A stretch of DNA of 41,689 nucleotides from Bacteroides sp. (GTDB lineage Bacteria > Bacteroidota > Bacteroidia > Bacteroidales > Bacteroidaceae). Of the stretch, positions 6,934 through 14,981 are shown one piece after another. A program made the translations under genes and the position numbers. Within the stretch, counting starts at the first letter, position 1; each line of letters opens with the position of its first letter. The stretch is from assembly GCA_019416685.1 (NCBI GenBank), contig DXWV01000054.1:1-41689 (forward strand), given 5' to 3'. The notes under the pieces were generated by a model. That model had not been told where the DNA came from and did no database searches. It saw nothing but the letters and a program-made list of their open reading frames with translations.

Positions 6934-9135
6934 TTATAGCAAATCCAGCATCAGCGGGATATCCTCTTTCGTTATTCCTTGTTTGATGAGGTAGACTTTA
7001 TCTTTGTTGAACATATCCAGAAATATTTCCTGATCTCCGCTCATCTCTTTGGAATGAGTATAGAGCTCTGCAGCCTTCTCTACATTCCCGGATACCCATG
7101 CTACATGTCCGGCATTCAGATAATCTACTGCAAGTGGGGCTTTCTCTATAACCTTATTATAATAATTGGTAGCTTGCTCCAGTTTGCCACTGATGAATGA
7201 ACACCAGCCGATACCTCTCCATGCCTTGATACAATCATTTTCCATGAAATCAAGTTTGAAGAAATAATTCAGTGCTTCTTCATACTGTTGTAATTCGGCC
7301 AGACAGCTACCGATATAAAACACAATATTATGATTCTCCGGCAAAGCTTCTTCGGCTTTTCGGTAATATTCCAATGCTTTTTTGAAGTTGCGTAACAGGC
7401 GATAACAACTGGCCAGATGACGGTTTATCCATACATTATCCGGTTTGATGGTATCTGCTTTCAGATAGGCAGCAACCGCTTCTTCCAGCTTTTTCTGCTT
7501 TTGCAGGGCATAACCTAACTTCTGATAAAACTCCGACTGTGTGCTCAGAGGAGTATTCATCTGTTCTATTTCCTTATATAGTTCAACAGTCTCCGCCCAA
7601 TGTTCTTTTTTTAAGTGGAAATCTGCTATTGAGGCCAGTGTACCTTCTTGGTACAGGATATTTTTTAATACTGATATTTTGTGTAACTCTATCTTTTCCT
7701 TGAATATATCTCTGAACTCACTTTTGCGTATATTCAGTTTGAAGAAGCGATACAAGTCATGCAAATATTGGCTACTGATTGTACCCGGGCGTTCGGAAAA
7801 CTTCTTTAGTGTTTCAGCTTTAGACTGTTCAGCGAACTCTTCCGCTTGTTGTTCGGTGAGTTGACTGAAAATCAGATTACGCTGTGACTGTGGAAATTGC
7901 TCCATAGTGAAGAATAGCGAATACTTATCGCTACTGCAGAAGAATCCCGATTGAAGAAGTATATCTATCATTATATTTTCTTTACTGGTTTCCTTTCTCA
8001 TCATTTTGATGACATTTGACTGTTGTCTGTCAAAAGGATAAAACCAGTTGTGTAACTCCTTGAAGAAGGGAAAATTCTTTAATTGTGAAAAAGTGCTCAT
8101 ATATACATCGGCTCCCTCTATTTGCAGTTCGTTCATTTCGCGCAACTTATCGCCTAATGGTGAATTTTCGAACATATTTCCCCAGTCCGGATTCCGATCG
8201 TCTTTTTCTTCATCAGATTCTTCGAATCCAAATTTCATATTACGCATAGAAGAAACGTTTTTCAGCATCTCCGGGATGATCTCTTCGCGCATCTTTTTAT
8301 CTATTTTTTCCGTTTCCTGACACAAGAGAAGTTGACGGTATATACGTACGAGATCTTCGTTTAATGAGAATTCTTCATTGACCAGTTCCAGACGTTTGCT
8401 GAATTCGGGATATAGATCGAGCCGGGTATTATATATGTGTAAAGCAAAAACAATTCCGATCAATGCCCGTTGGCTGACGTGTATATTATTGTATTGGTAT
8501 GCATCCAACAACCATATTAATTTCCGCAGATCAAAACACTCCATCAGACTCAACATTACAGCACTGGTAAACAGGCATAAGTCATTGACCGGAAGTAGTT
8601 CTGATCTCAGCATGGCCTGTGCTTCGGCTTCATTTTCTACAGTCCAGTTACTATTTGACCAAGTTTGCAGAAACAGGAGTTTTTGTGTTTCCTCGTGTCT
8701 TTTCAGAACTTCATCCAAATTATTGTCTGACAATAATCCGCTGACTGCCAAATCGTCGTTAAAAGATTCCAATATATGCATCAGAACACTTGTAGTGTAA
8801 GACGTTATTTCCTGTGTACGCTTGCTACGTATTACGTGATAGAAATGTGTTGATACCTCATCAAGCATTAGCAGACGTCCCTTATCGGCAATTTCTAACG
8901 CATTAGCGCGTAACTTTGTATATAATTTTTCTCGTTCCGGATCAACTATACCTTGTTTCATATACTGTAGCATGAAGTTATAGGAGGTTTGTAGTTGCTC
9001 CAGCTGACGGCGAAGTTCCCAATCCGGACATTGCCACAGGAAAGATTCCAGTTGCACTAAAGCTTCTTTTAATCGTTTTTGTTCGATTAAATTACATATA
9101 TATATATATTGCTCGTTGATTGCTCTTTCATTCAT
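6934..9135 (-). CDS. Large tetratricopeptide-repeat protein
   Basis: Encodes 733 residues with no signal peptide or membrane span, so it is probably cytoplasmic. The N-terminal 480 residues are helical and unrecognised. From about residue 495 consecutive TPR units follow: WAETVELYKEIEQ, EEAVAAYLKADTIKPDN, KKALEYYRKAEEALPEN, EEALNYFFKLDFM, EQATNYYNKVIEKAP and EKAAELYTHSKEM. TPR arrays bind other proteins, so a scaffold role is likely but the partner is unknown. Codons 10-13 (YIYI) are written by seven AT dinucleotides at 9096-9109, a slippage-prone tract. A TATTTTTG -7-like box at 9182-9175 on the minus strand suggests its own promoter. Confidence 0.85.
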   Translation of the reverse strand: MNERAINEQYIYICNLIEQKRLKEALVQLESFLWQCPDWELRRQLEQLQTSYNFMLQYMKQGIVDPEREKLYTKLRANALEIADKGRLLMLDEVSTHFYHVIRSKRTQEITSYTTSVLMHILESFNDDLAVSGLLSDNNLDEVLKRHEETQKLLFLQTWSNSNWTVENEAEAQAMLRSELLPVNDLCLFTSAVMLSLMECFDLRKLIWLLDAYQYNNIHVSQRALIGIVFALHIYNTRLDLYPEFSKRLELVNEEFSLNEDLVRIYRQLLLCQETEKIDKKMREEIIPEMLKNVSSMRNMKFGFEESDEEKDDRNPDWGNMFENSPLGDKLREMNELQIEGADVYMSTFSQLKNFPFFKELHNWFYPFDRQQSNVIKMMRKETSKENIMIDILLQSGFFCSSDKYSLFFTMEQFPQSQRNLIFSQLTEQQAEEFAEQSKAETLKKFSERPGTISSQYLHDLYRFFKLNIRKSEFRDIFKEKIELHKISVLKNILYQEGTLASIADFHLKKEHWAETVELYKEIEQMNTPLSTQSEFYQKLGYALQKQKKLEEAVAAYLKADTIKPDNVWINRHLASCYRLLRNFKKALEYYRKAEEALPENHNIVFYIGSCLAELQQYEEALNYFFKLDFMENDCIKAWRGIGWCSFISGKLEQATNYYNKVIEKAPLAVDYLNAGHVAWVSGNVEKAAELYTHSKEMSGDQEIFLDMFNKDKVYLIKQGITKEDIPLMLDLL
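9096..9109. repeat. (AT)7 microsatellite inside the start of the TPR gene
   Basis: Seven AT dinucleotides lie within the first 14 codons of the 733-residue TPR gene. Gain or loss of one unit would frameshift almost the entire protein. Confidence 0.9.
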
Positions 9136-9240
9136 AATTTCAAGGTATTTGTAGTATTATCTTAGTTGGTAGAACAAAAATAATGCCAAAAAGGAGTTAT
9201 TCTCTTATTTATTATAAACGAAATTGGGCATTTATAATAT

Positions 9241-10221
9241 TTATTGGCGGATATTTGGGGGATAAGAGGGCATTTTATATGGAACGGTGAAGGTGGTATC
9301 TATCAAGTTTTCTCCCTGATAATGAGCTGGTATTCTGTTTTTTTCTTTCAACCATTTAAGGGTATTATTGATCTCCTGAATGTTGGGGCGGCTGGCAGGG
9401 GTATAAGATGGCAACAGGATAAGCTTGGCCAGGTTTTCTGATATTCTGAATTCTTCGGCCAATAGAGTTGTTACTTCTTGGGGTGAATGTGTTTGTATAT
9501 ACTTCACTCCAAGGTTATAGCCCTGAATGAGTGAGGCTATCTCCACTCTTTTCTCTTTTAGTACAGCTTCCGTAAAGGCCGTTCCGGTGAGATGGATATT
9601 CAGTTCGCGGGTACTGATCAAAGATCTGTTTCCATCGTTCATGGCTATGGTTGCAAAAGGGTCGGGTAGAAAAGATGCTTCTATTTGTCCATATTCCAAC
9701 ATGTTGAGGCGTAATGGAATTTGTGCTATTTCAGGTTTATTTATTTCTGTTGCTTTGATGCCGGCTTTTGTACAAAACAGGTCGGTAGCATATTCTATCA
9801 CAGTCCCACGGGATATGGCTATGCTTTTCTTTTTTAATTGTTCTGGTTGGTTAACACTGCTTTTCTTACTTGAGATGAAGCAAAAATACCCATTATTTTC
9901 CATTATAACGGCTAATCCCGGATGATGTAATTGCAACAATATAGCACTGGGGTAGTCGGTTATCATGCCGTCAATACGCCCTGCCTGCAAAGCGGCATCC
10001 CGGTCGTTAGCTGAATTAAAACGTATTAAACTTACTTCCAGTCCCAGTGAATCATAGATGCCCTGCCGATGGGCAACAATGAACGGAAAACCATCCATAG
10101 TAGGCATCAATCCCAAGGTGATGGATTGAAGCTTGACTTGTGTGGTAGTTGCCTCTTTACGTCCGCTGTGACATGCAAGGATAAAGAGGGAAAATGTACT
10201 GAGTAACAGCAGTTTTTTCAT
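9241..10221 (-). CDS. ABC-type substrate-binding lipoprotein, NMT1/SsuA-like
   Basis: Encodes 326 residues from the ATG at 10221; the frame also extends to a TTG two codons upstream. A lipoprotein signal (KKLLLLSTFSLFILAC, lipid Cys at residue 17) places it in an envelope membrane. The mature part has features of periplasmic binding proteins for thiamin precursors, sulfonates or nitrate: LGLMPTMDGFPFIVAHRQG, GRIDGMITDYPSAIL and the late YTPASRPN. No ABC permease or ATPase gene adjoins it. The nearest ABC ATPase (20354) is a soluble ModF-like protein. The start lies only 13 nt beyond the pgk terminator hairpin, leaving almost no room for a separate promoter. Substrate cannot be told. Confidence 0.8.
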   Translation of the reverse strand: MKKLLLLSTFSLFILACHSGRKEATTTQVKLQSITLGLMPTMDGFPFIVAHRQGIYDSLGLEVSLIRFNSANDRDAALQAGRIDGMITDYPSAILLQLHHPGLAVIMENNGYFCFISSKKSSVNQPEQLKKKSIAISRGTVIEYATDLFCTKAGIKATEINKPEIAQIPLRLNMLEYGQIEASFLPDPFATIAMNDGNRSLISTRELNIHLTGTAFTEAVLKEKRVEIASLIQGYNLGVKYIQTHSPQEVTTLLAEEFRISENLAKLILLPSYTPASRPNIQEINNTLKWLKEKNRIPAHYQGENLIDTTFTVPYKMPSYPPNIRQ

Positions 10222-10233
10222 TATCAAAAAGGA

Positions 10234-10275
10234 AAAAGGCAGCTCTTTTTTGTGTGAAAAAAAGAGCTGCCTTTT
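10234..10275 (-). terminator. Terminator after pgk, abutting the next gene's start
   Basis: The 17-nt arms 10234-10250 and 10259-10275 are exact complements with GGCAGCTC at their centre, around an 8-nt loop, flanked by A and T runs. It lies between pgk (ending at 10302) and the lipoprotein start codon (10221), both on the minus strand. Confidence 0.88.
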
Positions 10276-10301
10276 ATGTTATAATGAAGATGTTTTTTTT
10301 A

Positions 10302-11558
10302 TTATTCTTCGATAGCAGCAATACCCGGAAGTACTTTTCCTTCGATTGCTTCAAGCAGTGCACCACCACCTGTAGAAACATAAGAAACACCATCGGCCAG
10401 TCCGAACTTGTTAACACAAGCTACAGAATCACCACCACCTACGAGTGAGAAAGCACCTTTCTTAGTGGCTTCAACGATAGCTTCGCCTACTGTACGAGAA
10501 CCGTGAGTGAAGTTTTCGAATTCAAATACACCTGTTGGACCATTCCACAAAATAGTTTTAGAATTCTTGATAACTTCAGCGAAGATTTCTTCAGATTTCG
10601 GACCGATGTCAAGACCTTCCCATCCGTCAGGAATTTCGTTTACGGCACAGAATTTAGTGTTAGCGTCGTTAGAGAAAGAGTCGGCGATCTTAGCATCAAC
10701 AGCCAATACCAGGTTCACTCCTTTTTCTTTGGCTTTCTTCATCAGATCCAAAGCCAGATCGAGTTTATCATCTTCTACGATAGACAAACCAATCTGACCA
10801 CCCTGAGCTTTGGTGAATGTATAAGTCATACCACCGGTGATAATCAGGTTATCAACCTTGTTTAGCAGATTCTCAATGATTTCGATCTTTGAAGAAACTT
10901 TAGAGCCACCCATGATAGCCGTAAACGGACGTTGGATGTCATTCAATATTTTATCTACTGCCTTTACTTCTTTCTCCATCAGGTAACCAAACATTTTGTT
11001 ATCTTTGTCGAAGTATTTAGCAATCAGAGCTGTAGAAGCGTGTGCGCGGTGAGCAGTACCGAATGCATCGTTTACATAGCAGTCAGCATATGAAGCCAGT
11101 TTCTTTGTAAATTCTTTCTGGCTTTCTTTTACAGCTTTCTTGGCTGCAGCCTTTTCTTCATCTGTTGCATCATCAGCAAGTCCTCTTGGTTTGCCTTCTT
11201 CTTCAGCATAGAAGCGGAGGTTTTCGAGCAATAACACTTCGCCCGGTTGCAGAGCAGCAGCTTTGACAGCAGCTTCTTCGCCCATACAGTCGTTTGCAAA
11301 CTGAACTTCTACACCCAGCAAGTCTGATACATGCTTAACGATATGCTTCAAAGAGAACTTATCAGCAACGCCTTTCGGACGTCCCAGGTGAGAACCGATG
11401 ATTACACTACCACCATCTGCTAAAATCTTCTTCAGAGTAGGAAGAGCTGCACGAATACGTGTGTCGTCCGTAATGTTGAAGTTTTCGTCCAAGGGTACGT
11501 TGAAGTCAACGCGAACGAATGCCTTTTTACCAGCAAAGTTGAATTTGTCTATTGTCAT
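10302..11558 (-). CDS. pgk: Phosphoglycerate kinase
   Basis: Encodes 418 residues, full length. The N-domain substrate site shows VRVDFNVPLD near residue 15, then IGSHLGRPKG, and the hinge and basic patch include AFGTAHRAHAS. The C-domain nucleotide site shows GGSKVSSKIEI, NGPTGVFEF and the final GGGDSVA. It interconverts 1,3-bisphosphoglycerate and ADP with 3-phosphoglycerate and ATP in the cytoplasm. Residues around 130-150 (DDATDEEKAAAKKAVKES) form an inserted charged helix that I associate with Bacteroidetes enzymes. A TAACTTTG -7 box at 11612-11605 on the minus strand lies about 50 nt before the ATG, so it probably has its own strong promoter. Confidence 0.97.
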   Translation of the reverse strand: MTIDKFNFAGKKAFVRVDFNVPLDENFNITDDTRIRAALPTLKKILADGGSVIIGSHLGRPKGVADKFSLKHIVKHVSDLLGVEVQFANDCMGEEAAVKAAALQPGEVLLLENLRFYAEEEGKPRGLADDATDEEKAAAKKAVKESQKEFTKKLASYADCYVNDAFGTAHRAHASTALIAKYFDKDNKMFGYLMEKEVKAVDKILNDIQRPFTAIMGGSKVSSKIEIIENLLNKVDNLIITGGMTYTFTKAQGGQIGLSIVEDDKLDLALDLMKKAKEKGVNLVLAVDAKIADSFSNDANTKFCAVNEIPDGWEGLDIGPKSEEIFAEVIKNSKTILWNGPTGVFEFENFTHGSRTVGEAIVEATKKGAFSLVGGGDSVACVNKFGLADGVSYVSTGGGALLEAIEGKVLPGIAAIEE

Positions 11559-11604
11559 AATACTCTATTATTTAAAAGTGTTAGTTTTCCTTTTTCAGTG
11601 CCCG

Positions 11605-11612
11605 CAAAGTTA
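11605..11612 (-). promoter_or_regulatory. -7 box of the pgk promoter
   Basis: TAACTTTG on the minus strand fits TAnnTTTG. No clear TTTG lies at the usual -33 distance. Predicted transcription start is about 40 nt before the pgk ATG. Confidence 0.45.
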
Positions 11613-11640
11613 CTATTAATTTTTTAGAATATACCAGTCG

Positions 11641-11682
11641 GTAGTTAGAATTTAGTAGGCATTTGGCTTTAATTCTGACTAC
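11641..11682. repeat. Inverted repeat of the TTAGTAG/TTAGAATT family
   Basis: GTAGTTAGAATT (11641-11652) is the near-perfect complement of AATTCTGACTAC (11671-11682), with further imperfect pairing outward (AGTCG with CTTGCTACT). It lies upstream of the pgk promoter and just behind the nth stop codon, and shares its motifs with the repeats at 849-942 and near 24711-24790. Confidence 0.65.
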
Positions 11683-11685
11683 TTG

Positions 11686-12333
11686 CTACTTAATTTTGGC
11701 TTCTTGAAAATATTTACACATCATTTGCAAACCACAGGTGTCACATTTTGGGGTACGTGCCTGACAGATGTATCTTCCATGAAGGATTAGCCAATGATGG
11801 GCAATTGGTACCAGTTTTGCAGGAATATTTTTCATTAACTCCTTTTCAACACTAAAAGGAGTAGTATGGTTCGCACCTACTAATCCGATGCGGTGGCTTA
11901 CACGAAAAACATGGGTGTCTACTGCCATTGCTGCTTTGTTGAATACGACAGACTGGATAACATTGGCGGTTTTTCGTCCTACGCCGGGTAGTTTCACCAG
12001 TTCTTCCAGTGTACCGGGCACTTCACTATTAAAGTCTTTTACCAGCATTTTTGCCATACCTACCAGGTGTTTGGCTTTATTATTGGGATAAGAAACGCTG
12101 CGGATATATTCAAATATCACTTCTGGAGTAGTGGCAGCTAACGCTTCCGGGGTAGGGAAGTCGTGAAAGAGTGGTGGAGTAATCATATTCACACGCTTGT
12201 CTGTGCACTGCGCAGACAAGATGACGGAGATCAGCAGTTCGAAGGGATTGTTGTAATGCAGTTCCGTCTCTGCCACGGGTACATTTTCCTGAAACCAGGC
12301 GATTACTTTCTCATAACGTTCTTTTTTTCTCAT
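11686..12333 (-). CDS. nth: Endonuclease III (DNA glycosylase/AP lyase)
   Basis: Encodes 215 residues, full length. The helix-hairpin-helix LPGVGRKTANVI carries the catalytic Lys at residue 121, and VDTHVFRVSHR carries the catalytic Asp at residue 139; these correspond to Lys120 and Asp138 of the E. coli enzyme. The C-terminus has the 4Fe-4S pattern C-x6-C-x2-C-x5-C (CQARTPKC, CDTC, CGLQMMC). It excises oxidised pyrimidines and nicks abasic sites in base excision repair. Its ATG overlaps the stop of the MFS transporter gene by 4 bp, so the two are co-transcribed. Confidence 0.96.
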   Translation of the reverse strand: MRKKERYEKVIAWFQENVPVAETELHYNNPFELLISVILSAQCTDKRVNMITPPLFHDFPTPEALAATTPEVIFEYIRSVSYPNNKAKHLVGMAKMLVKDFNSEVPGTLEELVKLPGVGRKTANVIQSVVFNKAAMAVDTHVFRVSHRIGLVGANHTTPFSVEKELMKNIPAKLVPIAHHWLILHGRYICQARTPKCDTCGLQMMCKYFQEAKIK

Positions 12334-13523
12334 CGTAATTTGTTTTTATGATAGTGAGGGGCCACTTTCAGTTTGAAATAAAAAATAGAAACTACTGTCA
12401 GGCAGGCACCAAAGAGATAAGCCATATCAAAAGAAGTAAGTTGGGCGATATAGCCTCCGGCTGTAAGTCCGATACCGATACCTACATCCCAGGAGGTGAG
12501 GTAGGTCGAAGTAGCTGTACCGCGCTGACTGTTGGGTGCCAAGTTGACAAATAAGGTATTGAATGCCGGAAACATTGTACCAAAGCCTACTCCCAGTAAT
12601 AATGCGATTATAAAAAAGAGCACTTCAGTAAGTTCGGGGCTTATTTTCATCAGCTTGTCACAGCCTGCAAGAAAGAAGAAGCAGATTGATACCAGATACA
12701 GTCCTAAGGTGATAACCTGTGTGATACGTCCTTTGTCAACTTGTCGCCCTGAAAACATGCGTGATACAGCCATGCCTACTGCCATAAAGGTAAAGAATAA
12801 CCCGGAACTCAGTGTAATACCTATCTCTTTGGCATACATTGCTACATAGGTGCTTGTCATTCCATAAGGAATAGAAAGCAATAATAGAGCTATACCGGCA
12901 GGTATTCCTTTTATTAATACAAAACGATCCAATGATAATGGTTCATGTTTCACAGATTGTTTGGGAGGAGTTTTCACCAGGCAGGCGGCAATAAATCCTA
13001 ATATTCCTGCAATGAAAGAGCAGAGGAAGATGGTTTCAAATGAATAGGCATCGTGCATGAATAGTCCTGTCATTGGCCCGAAACTCATGGCAGTATTGTT
13101 CATTAATCCATAATATCCTACTGCTTCACCTCGGCGTGACGATGGGGTAATGTCGATCACAATTGTGTTTCCTGCTACCGTAACCATACCAAATGCCAAT
13201 CCGTGTGCTATGCGCAGCATGACGAATAATGTTAATACTCCTGCCAGCATATATCCGGCAAATATGGAGATAAAAATGAAATAAGCAATCAGGTAAAGAG
13301 GCTTTCGGGATAGTGTATCCAGTAAATAACCGGAGAACGGACGGATACAGAGTGATGCGATGGTGTAGCACGACAAAATAACTCCTATTGCCGCATTTCC
13401 GGTATGGAAAATCTCAGTCAGATAAAAAGGAAGAATGGGAAGTATCAGATAGAAGGCAAAATACAAAAGGAAATTTGCCATTAATATAAGGCAATATCCG
13501 GGAGTTATGAGCCTGTCTTTCAT
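12330..13523 (-). CDS. Major facilitator superfamily transporter
   Basis: Encodes 397 residues with about twelve hydrophobic spans, starting MKDRLITPGYCLILMANF. The loop 2-3 motif RPFSGYLLDTLSRKPLY resembles MFS motif A (G-x-L-x-D-x-x-x-R-K/R), and ITPSSRRGEAVGYYGL and LAPNSQRGTATSTYLT are the paired conserved loops seen in arabinose-efflux and drug-efflux members. Probably an inner-membrane exporter; substrate unknown. It is cotranscribed with nth. The region upstream of its ATG is an inverted repeat element that contains the sequence matched by CRISPR spacer 14, 46-74 bp before the start codon. Confidence 0.88.
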   Translation of the reverse strand: MKDRLITPGYCLILMANFLLYFAFYLILPILPFYLTEIFHTGNAAIGVILSCYTIASLCIRPFSGYLLDTLSRKPLYLIAYFIFISIFAGYMLAGVLTLFVMLRIAHGLAFGMVTVAGNTIVIDITPSSRRGEAVGYYGLMNNTAMSFGPMTGLFMHDAYSFETIFLCSFIAGILGFIAACLVKTPPKQSVKHEPLSLDRFVLIKGIPAGIALLLLSIPYGMTSTYVAMYAKEIGITLSSGLFFTFMAVGMAVSRMFSGRQVDKGRITQVITLGLYLVSICFFFLAGCDKLMKISPELTEVLFFIIALLLGVGFGTMFPAFNTLFVNLAPNSQRGTATSTYLTSWDVGIGIGLTAGGYIAQLTSFDMAYLFGACLTVVSIFYFKLKVAPHYHKNKLR

Positions 13524-13542
13524 TACAATCTTTATATTTACG

Positions 13543-13672
13543 ATTTACAATTTACGATTGAAGTTGCTGCTTCTAAGACTGTGTCTTTTATAACAAATTG
13601 GACAATTTACAAATTTCGATGTCTACCTGATTTACTGATAAATCAAAGTCTTTTTAATCGTAAATTGTAAAT
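13543..13672. repeat. Heptamer-iterated inverted repeat element (TTTACGA class)
   Basis: The left arm ATTTACAATTTACGATT (13543-13559) and right arm AATCGTAAATTGTAAAT (13656-13672) are perfect 17-nt complements. Both are built from 7-nt iterations of TTTACGA/TTTACAA. Outside the core the pattern continues (TTTACGA before the left arm, AATTGTCCAATTGTAAATT after the right). The 96-nt core also holds GGACAATTTAC, complementary to part of the right flank. It fills the pheS-MFS gap. A related AATCGTA pair forms the stop region of the DUF2520 gene. Confidence 0.8.
13569..13597 (-). other. Chromosomal sequence identical to CRISPR spacer 14 (self-protospacer)
   Basis: Read on the minus strand from 13597 to 13569, the sequence begins TTTGTTATAAAAGACA and ends CTTAGAAGC. 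It equals spacer 14 (16797-16825, plus strand) at all 29 positions. The match stops exactly at both spacer ends. Flanks on the spacer-like strand are GTCCAA on the 5' side and AGCAACTTC on the 3' side. It lies in the core of the inverted repeat element upstream of the MFS gene. Confidence 0.95.
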
Positions 13673-13687
13673 TGTCCAATTGTAAAT

Positions 13688-14707
13688 TTAATAGGCTGCT
13701 TCGAATTCTTTCAGGAATCGTGTATCGTTTTCTGAGAACATACGTAAGTCTTTTACCTGGTATTTTAAGTTTGTGATACGTTCAACACCCATACCAAGAG
13801 CATATCCGCTATATATTTTGCTGTCTATTCCGTTAGACTCGAGCACATTGGGATCTACCATGCCACAGCCCAGAATTTCTACCCAACCGGTGTGTTTACA
13901 GAATGGACATCCTTTGCCACCACAGATATTGCAACTGATATCCATTTCTGCACTTGGTTCGGTGAATGGGAAGTATGACGGACGCAGACGGATTTTAGTA
14001 TCTGCACCAAACATTTCTTTGGCAAAGAGCAATAATACTTGTTTTAAGTCTGTAAACGATACATCCTTATCTACATACAATGCCTCTACCTGATGGAAGA
14101 AACAGTGTGCACGATAGCTGATGGCTTCGTTACGGTATACTCGTCCCGGGCAAATGATACGGATAGGAGGTTGCGATGCTTCCATCACGCGCGTTTGTAC
14201 AGAAGAAGTATGCGTGCGTAGCAAAATGTCCGGGTGTGATTCGATGAAGAAAGTATCTTGCATGTCACGTGCCGGATGATCTTCGGCAAAGTTCAGTGCT
14301 GAAAATACATGCCAGTCGTCTTCTATTTCCGGACCTTCGGCAATACTAAATCCTAAACGGGCGAAAATATCAATAATTTCGTTCTTTACGATAGAGAGTG
14401 GGTGGCGTGTACCCAACTCTACGGGATAAGCTGAACGGGTCAAATCCAGTTCGCATGCGCCATTATCCTGGCTCTCAAACTGTTCTTTCAGTGCATTGAT
14501 TTTATCTAATGCTTTTGTTTTTAGTTCATTCAGTCTCATGCCGACTTCTTTTTTCTGTTCAGCCGCTACATTGCGAAAGTCAGCCATTAGGTCGTTGATG
14601 GCTCCTTTCTTACTGAGATACTTGATACGGAGTGCTTCAAGTTCTTCTGCATTGGTGGCCTTCAGTGCTTCAACTTCTTCGAGAAGTTGGTTAATCTTAG
14701 CTATCAT
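13688..14707 (-). CDS. pheS: Phenylalanine--tRNA ligase alpha subunit
   Basis: Encodes 339 residues, full length. The N-terminal coiled coil (residues 1-85, rich in Leu, Lys and Glu) is the tRNA-binding arm. The class II core shows motif 2 around CPGRVYRNEAISYRAHCFFH, then HQVEALYVD, and motif 3 near the end as GYALGMGVERI. ISCNICGGKGCPFCKHTGWVE is a zinc-like Cys cluster seen in many bacterial PheS proteins. It attaches phenylalanine to tRNA-Phe together with PheT, which is not in this window. A -7 box TATCTTTG on the minus strand at 14753-14746 lies about 40 nt before the ATG. Confidence 0.97.
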   Translation of the reverse strand: MIAKINQLLEEVEALKATNAEELEALRIKYLSKKGAINDLMADFRNVAAEQKKEVGMRLNELKTKALDKINALKEQFESQDNGACELDLTRSAYPVELGTRHPLSIVKNEIIDIFARLGFSIAEGPEIEDDWHVFSALNFAEDHPARDMQDTFFIESHPDILLRTHTSSVQTRVMEASQPPIRIICPGRVYRNEAISYRAHCFFHQVEALYVDKDVSFTDLKQVLLLFAKEMFGADTKIRLRPSYFPFTEPSAEMDISCNICGGKGCPFCKHTGWVEILGCGMVDPNVLESNGIDSKIYSGYALGMGVERITNLKYQVKDLRMFSENDTRFLKEFEAAY

Positions 14708-14745
14708 ATCTTTGGTTTATTGTTATTTTACAGTATAAAACGTTG

Positions 14746-14753
14746 CAAAGATA
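14746..14753 (-). promoter_or_regulatory. -7 box of the pheS promoter
   Basis: TATCTTTG on the minus strand. A TTTG lies 24 nt upstream, longer than the usual 19-21 nt spacing. Confidence 0.45.
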
Positions 14754-14876
14754 GTGGTTTTTATCTTATTCAGCTTCCAAACAGGCTATTGTTTTTATGA
14801 ATATCTTATTGAAGTGTTAACGAGTTTCTGGTATCTATTAAACGATGTTATAATTCTTACAAATATATGCAGAATA

Positions 14877-14907
14877 TTTGCAGATGTCCGGGAAGTCCGT
14901 ATCTTTG
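14877..14907 (+). promoter_or_regulatory. Consensus Bacteroides promoter of a short RNA
   Basis: TTTG (14877-14880), exactly 19 nt, then TATCTTTG (14900-14907). This is the best promoter match in the window. Transcription should begin near 14912-14914. Confidence 0.8.
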
Positions 14908-14912
14908 TACTG

Positions 14913-14981
14913 TGTTTTTCATAGTATTAGATTTAAGGTTAACAAAGATTGGCTGTCTGGGATAGATAGCCTTTTTTTTTT
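14913..14981 (+). ncRNA. Putative small RNA of about 70 nt with its own terminator
   Basis: A consensus promoter (14877-14907) is followed after about 45 nt by a terminator: GGCTGTCT (14951-14958) pairs with AGATAGCC (14964-14971, one G-T pair) around GGGAT, followed by ten T. No start codon with an open frame lies between, so the unit reads as a stand-alone short transcript. Its start falls 205-210 nt upstream of the divergent pheS gene. Bacteroides genomes are known to contain multi-copy families of short RNAs, and the middle part (AGATTTAAGGTTAACAAAG) looks familiar as a dispersed Bacteroides leader. I cannot name the family. It could also be an attenuating leader for the gene at 15144. 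Confidence 0.6.

Noticed and set aside
9244..9925. Plus-strand open frames opposite the lipoprotein gene
   Set aside because: Composition is that of the antisense strand and no domain can be recognised; the minus strand has a clear lipoprotein and binding-protein pattern.
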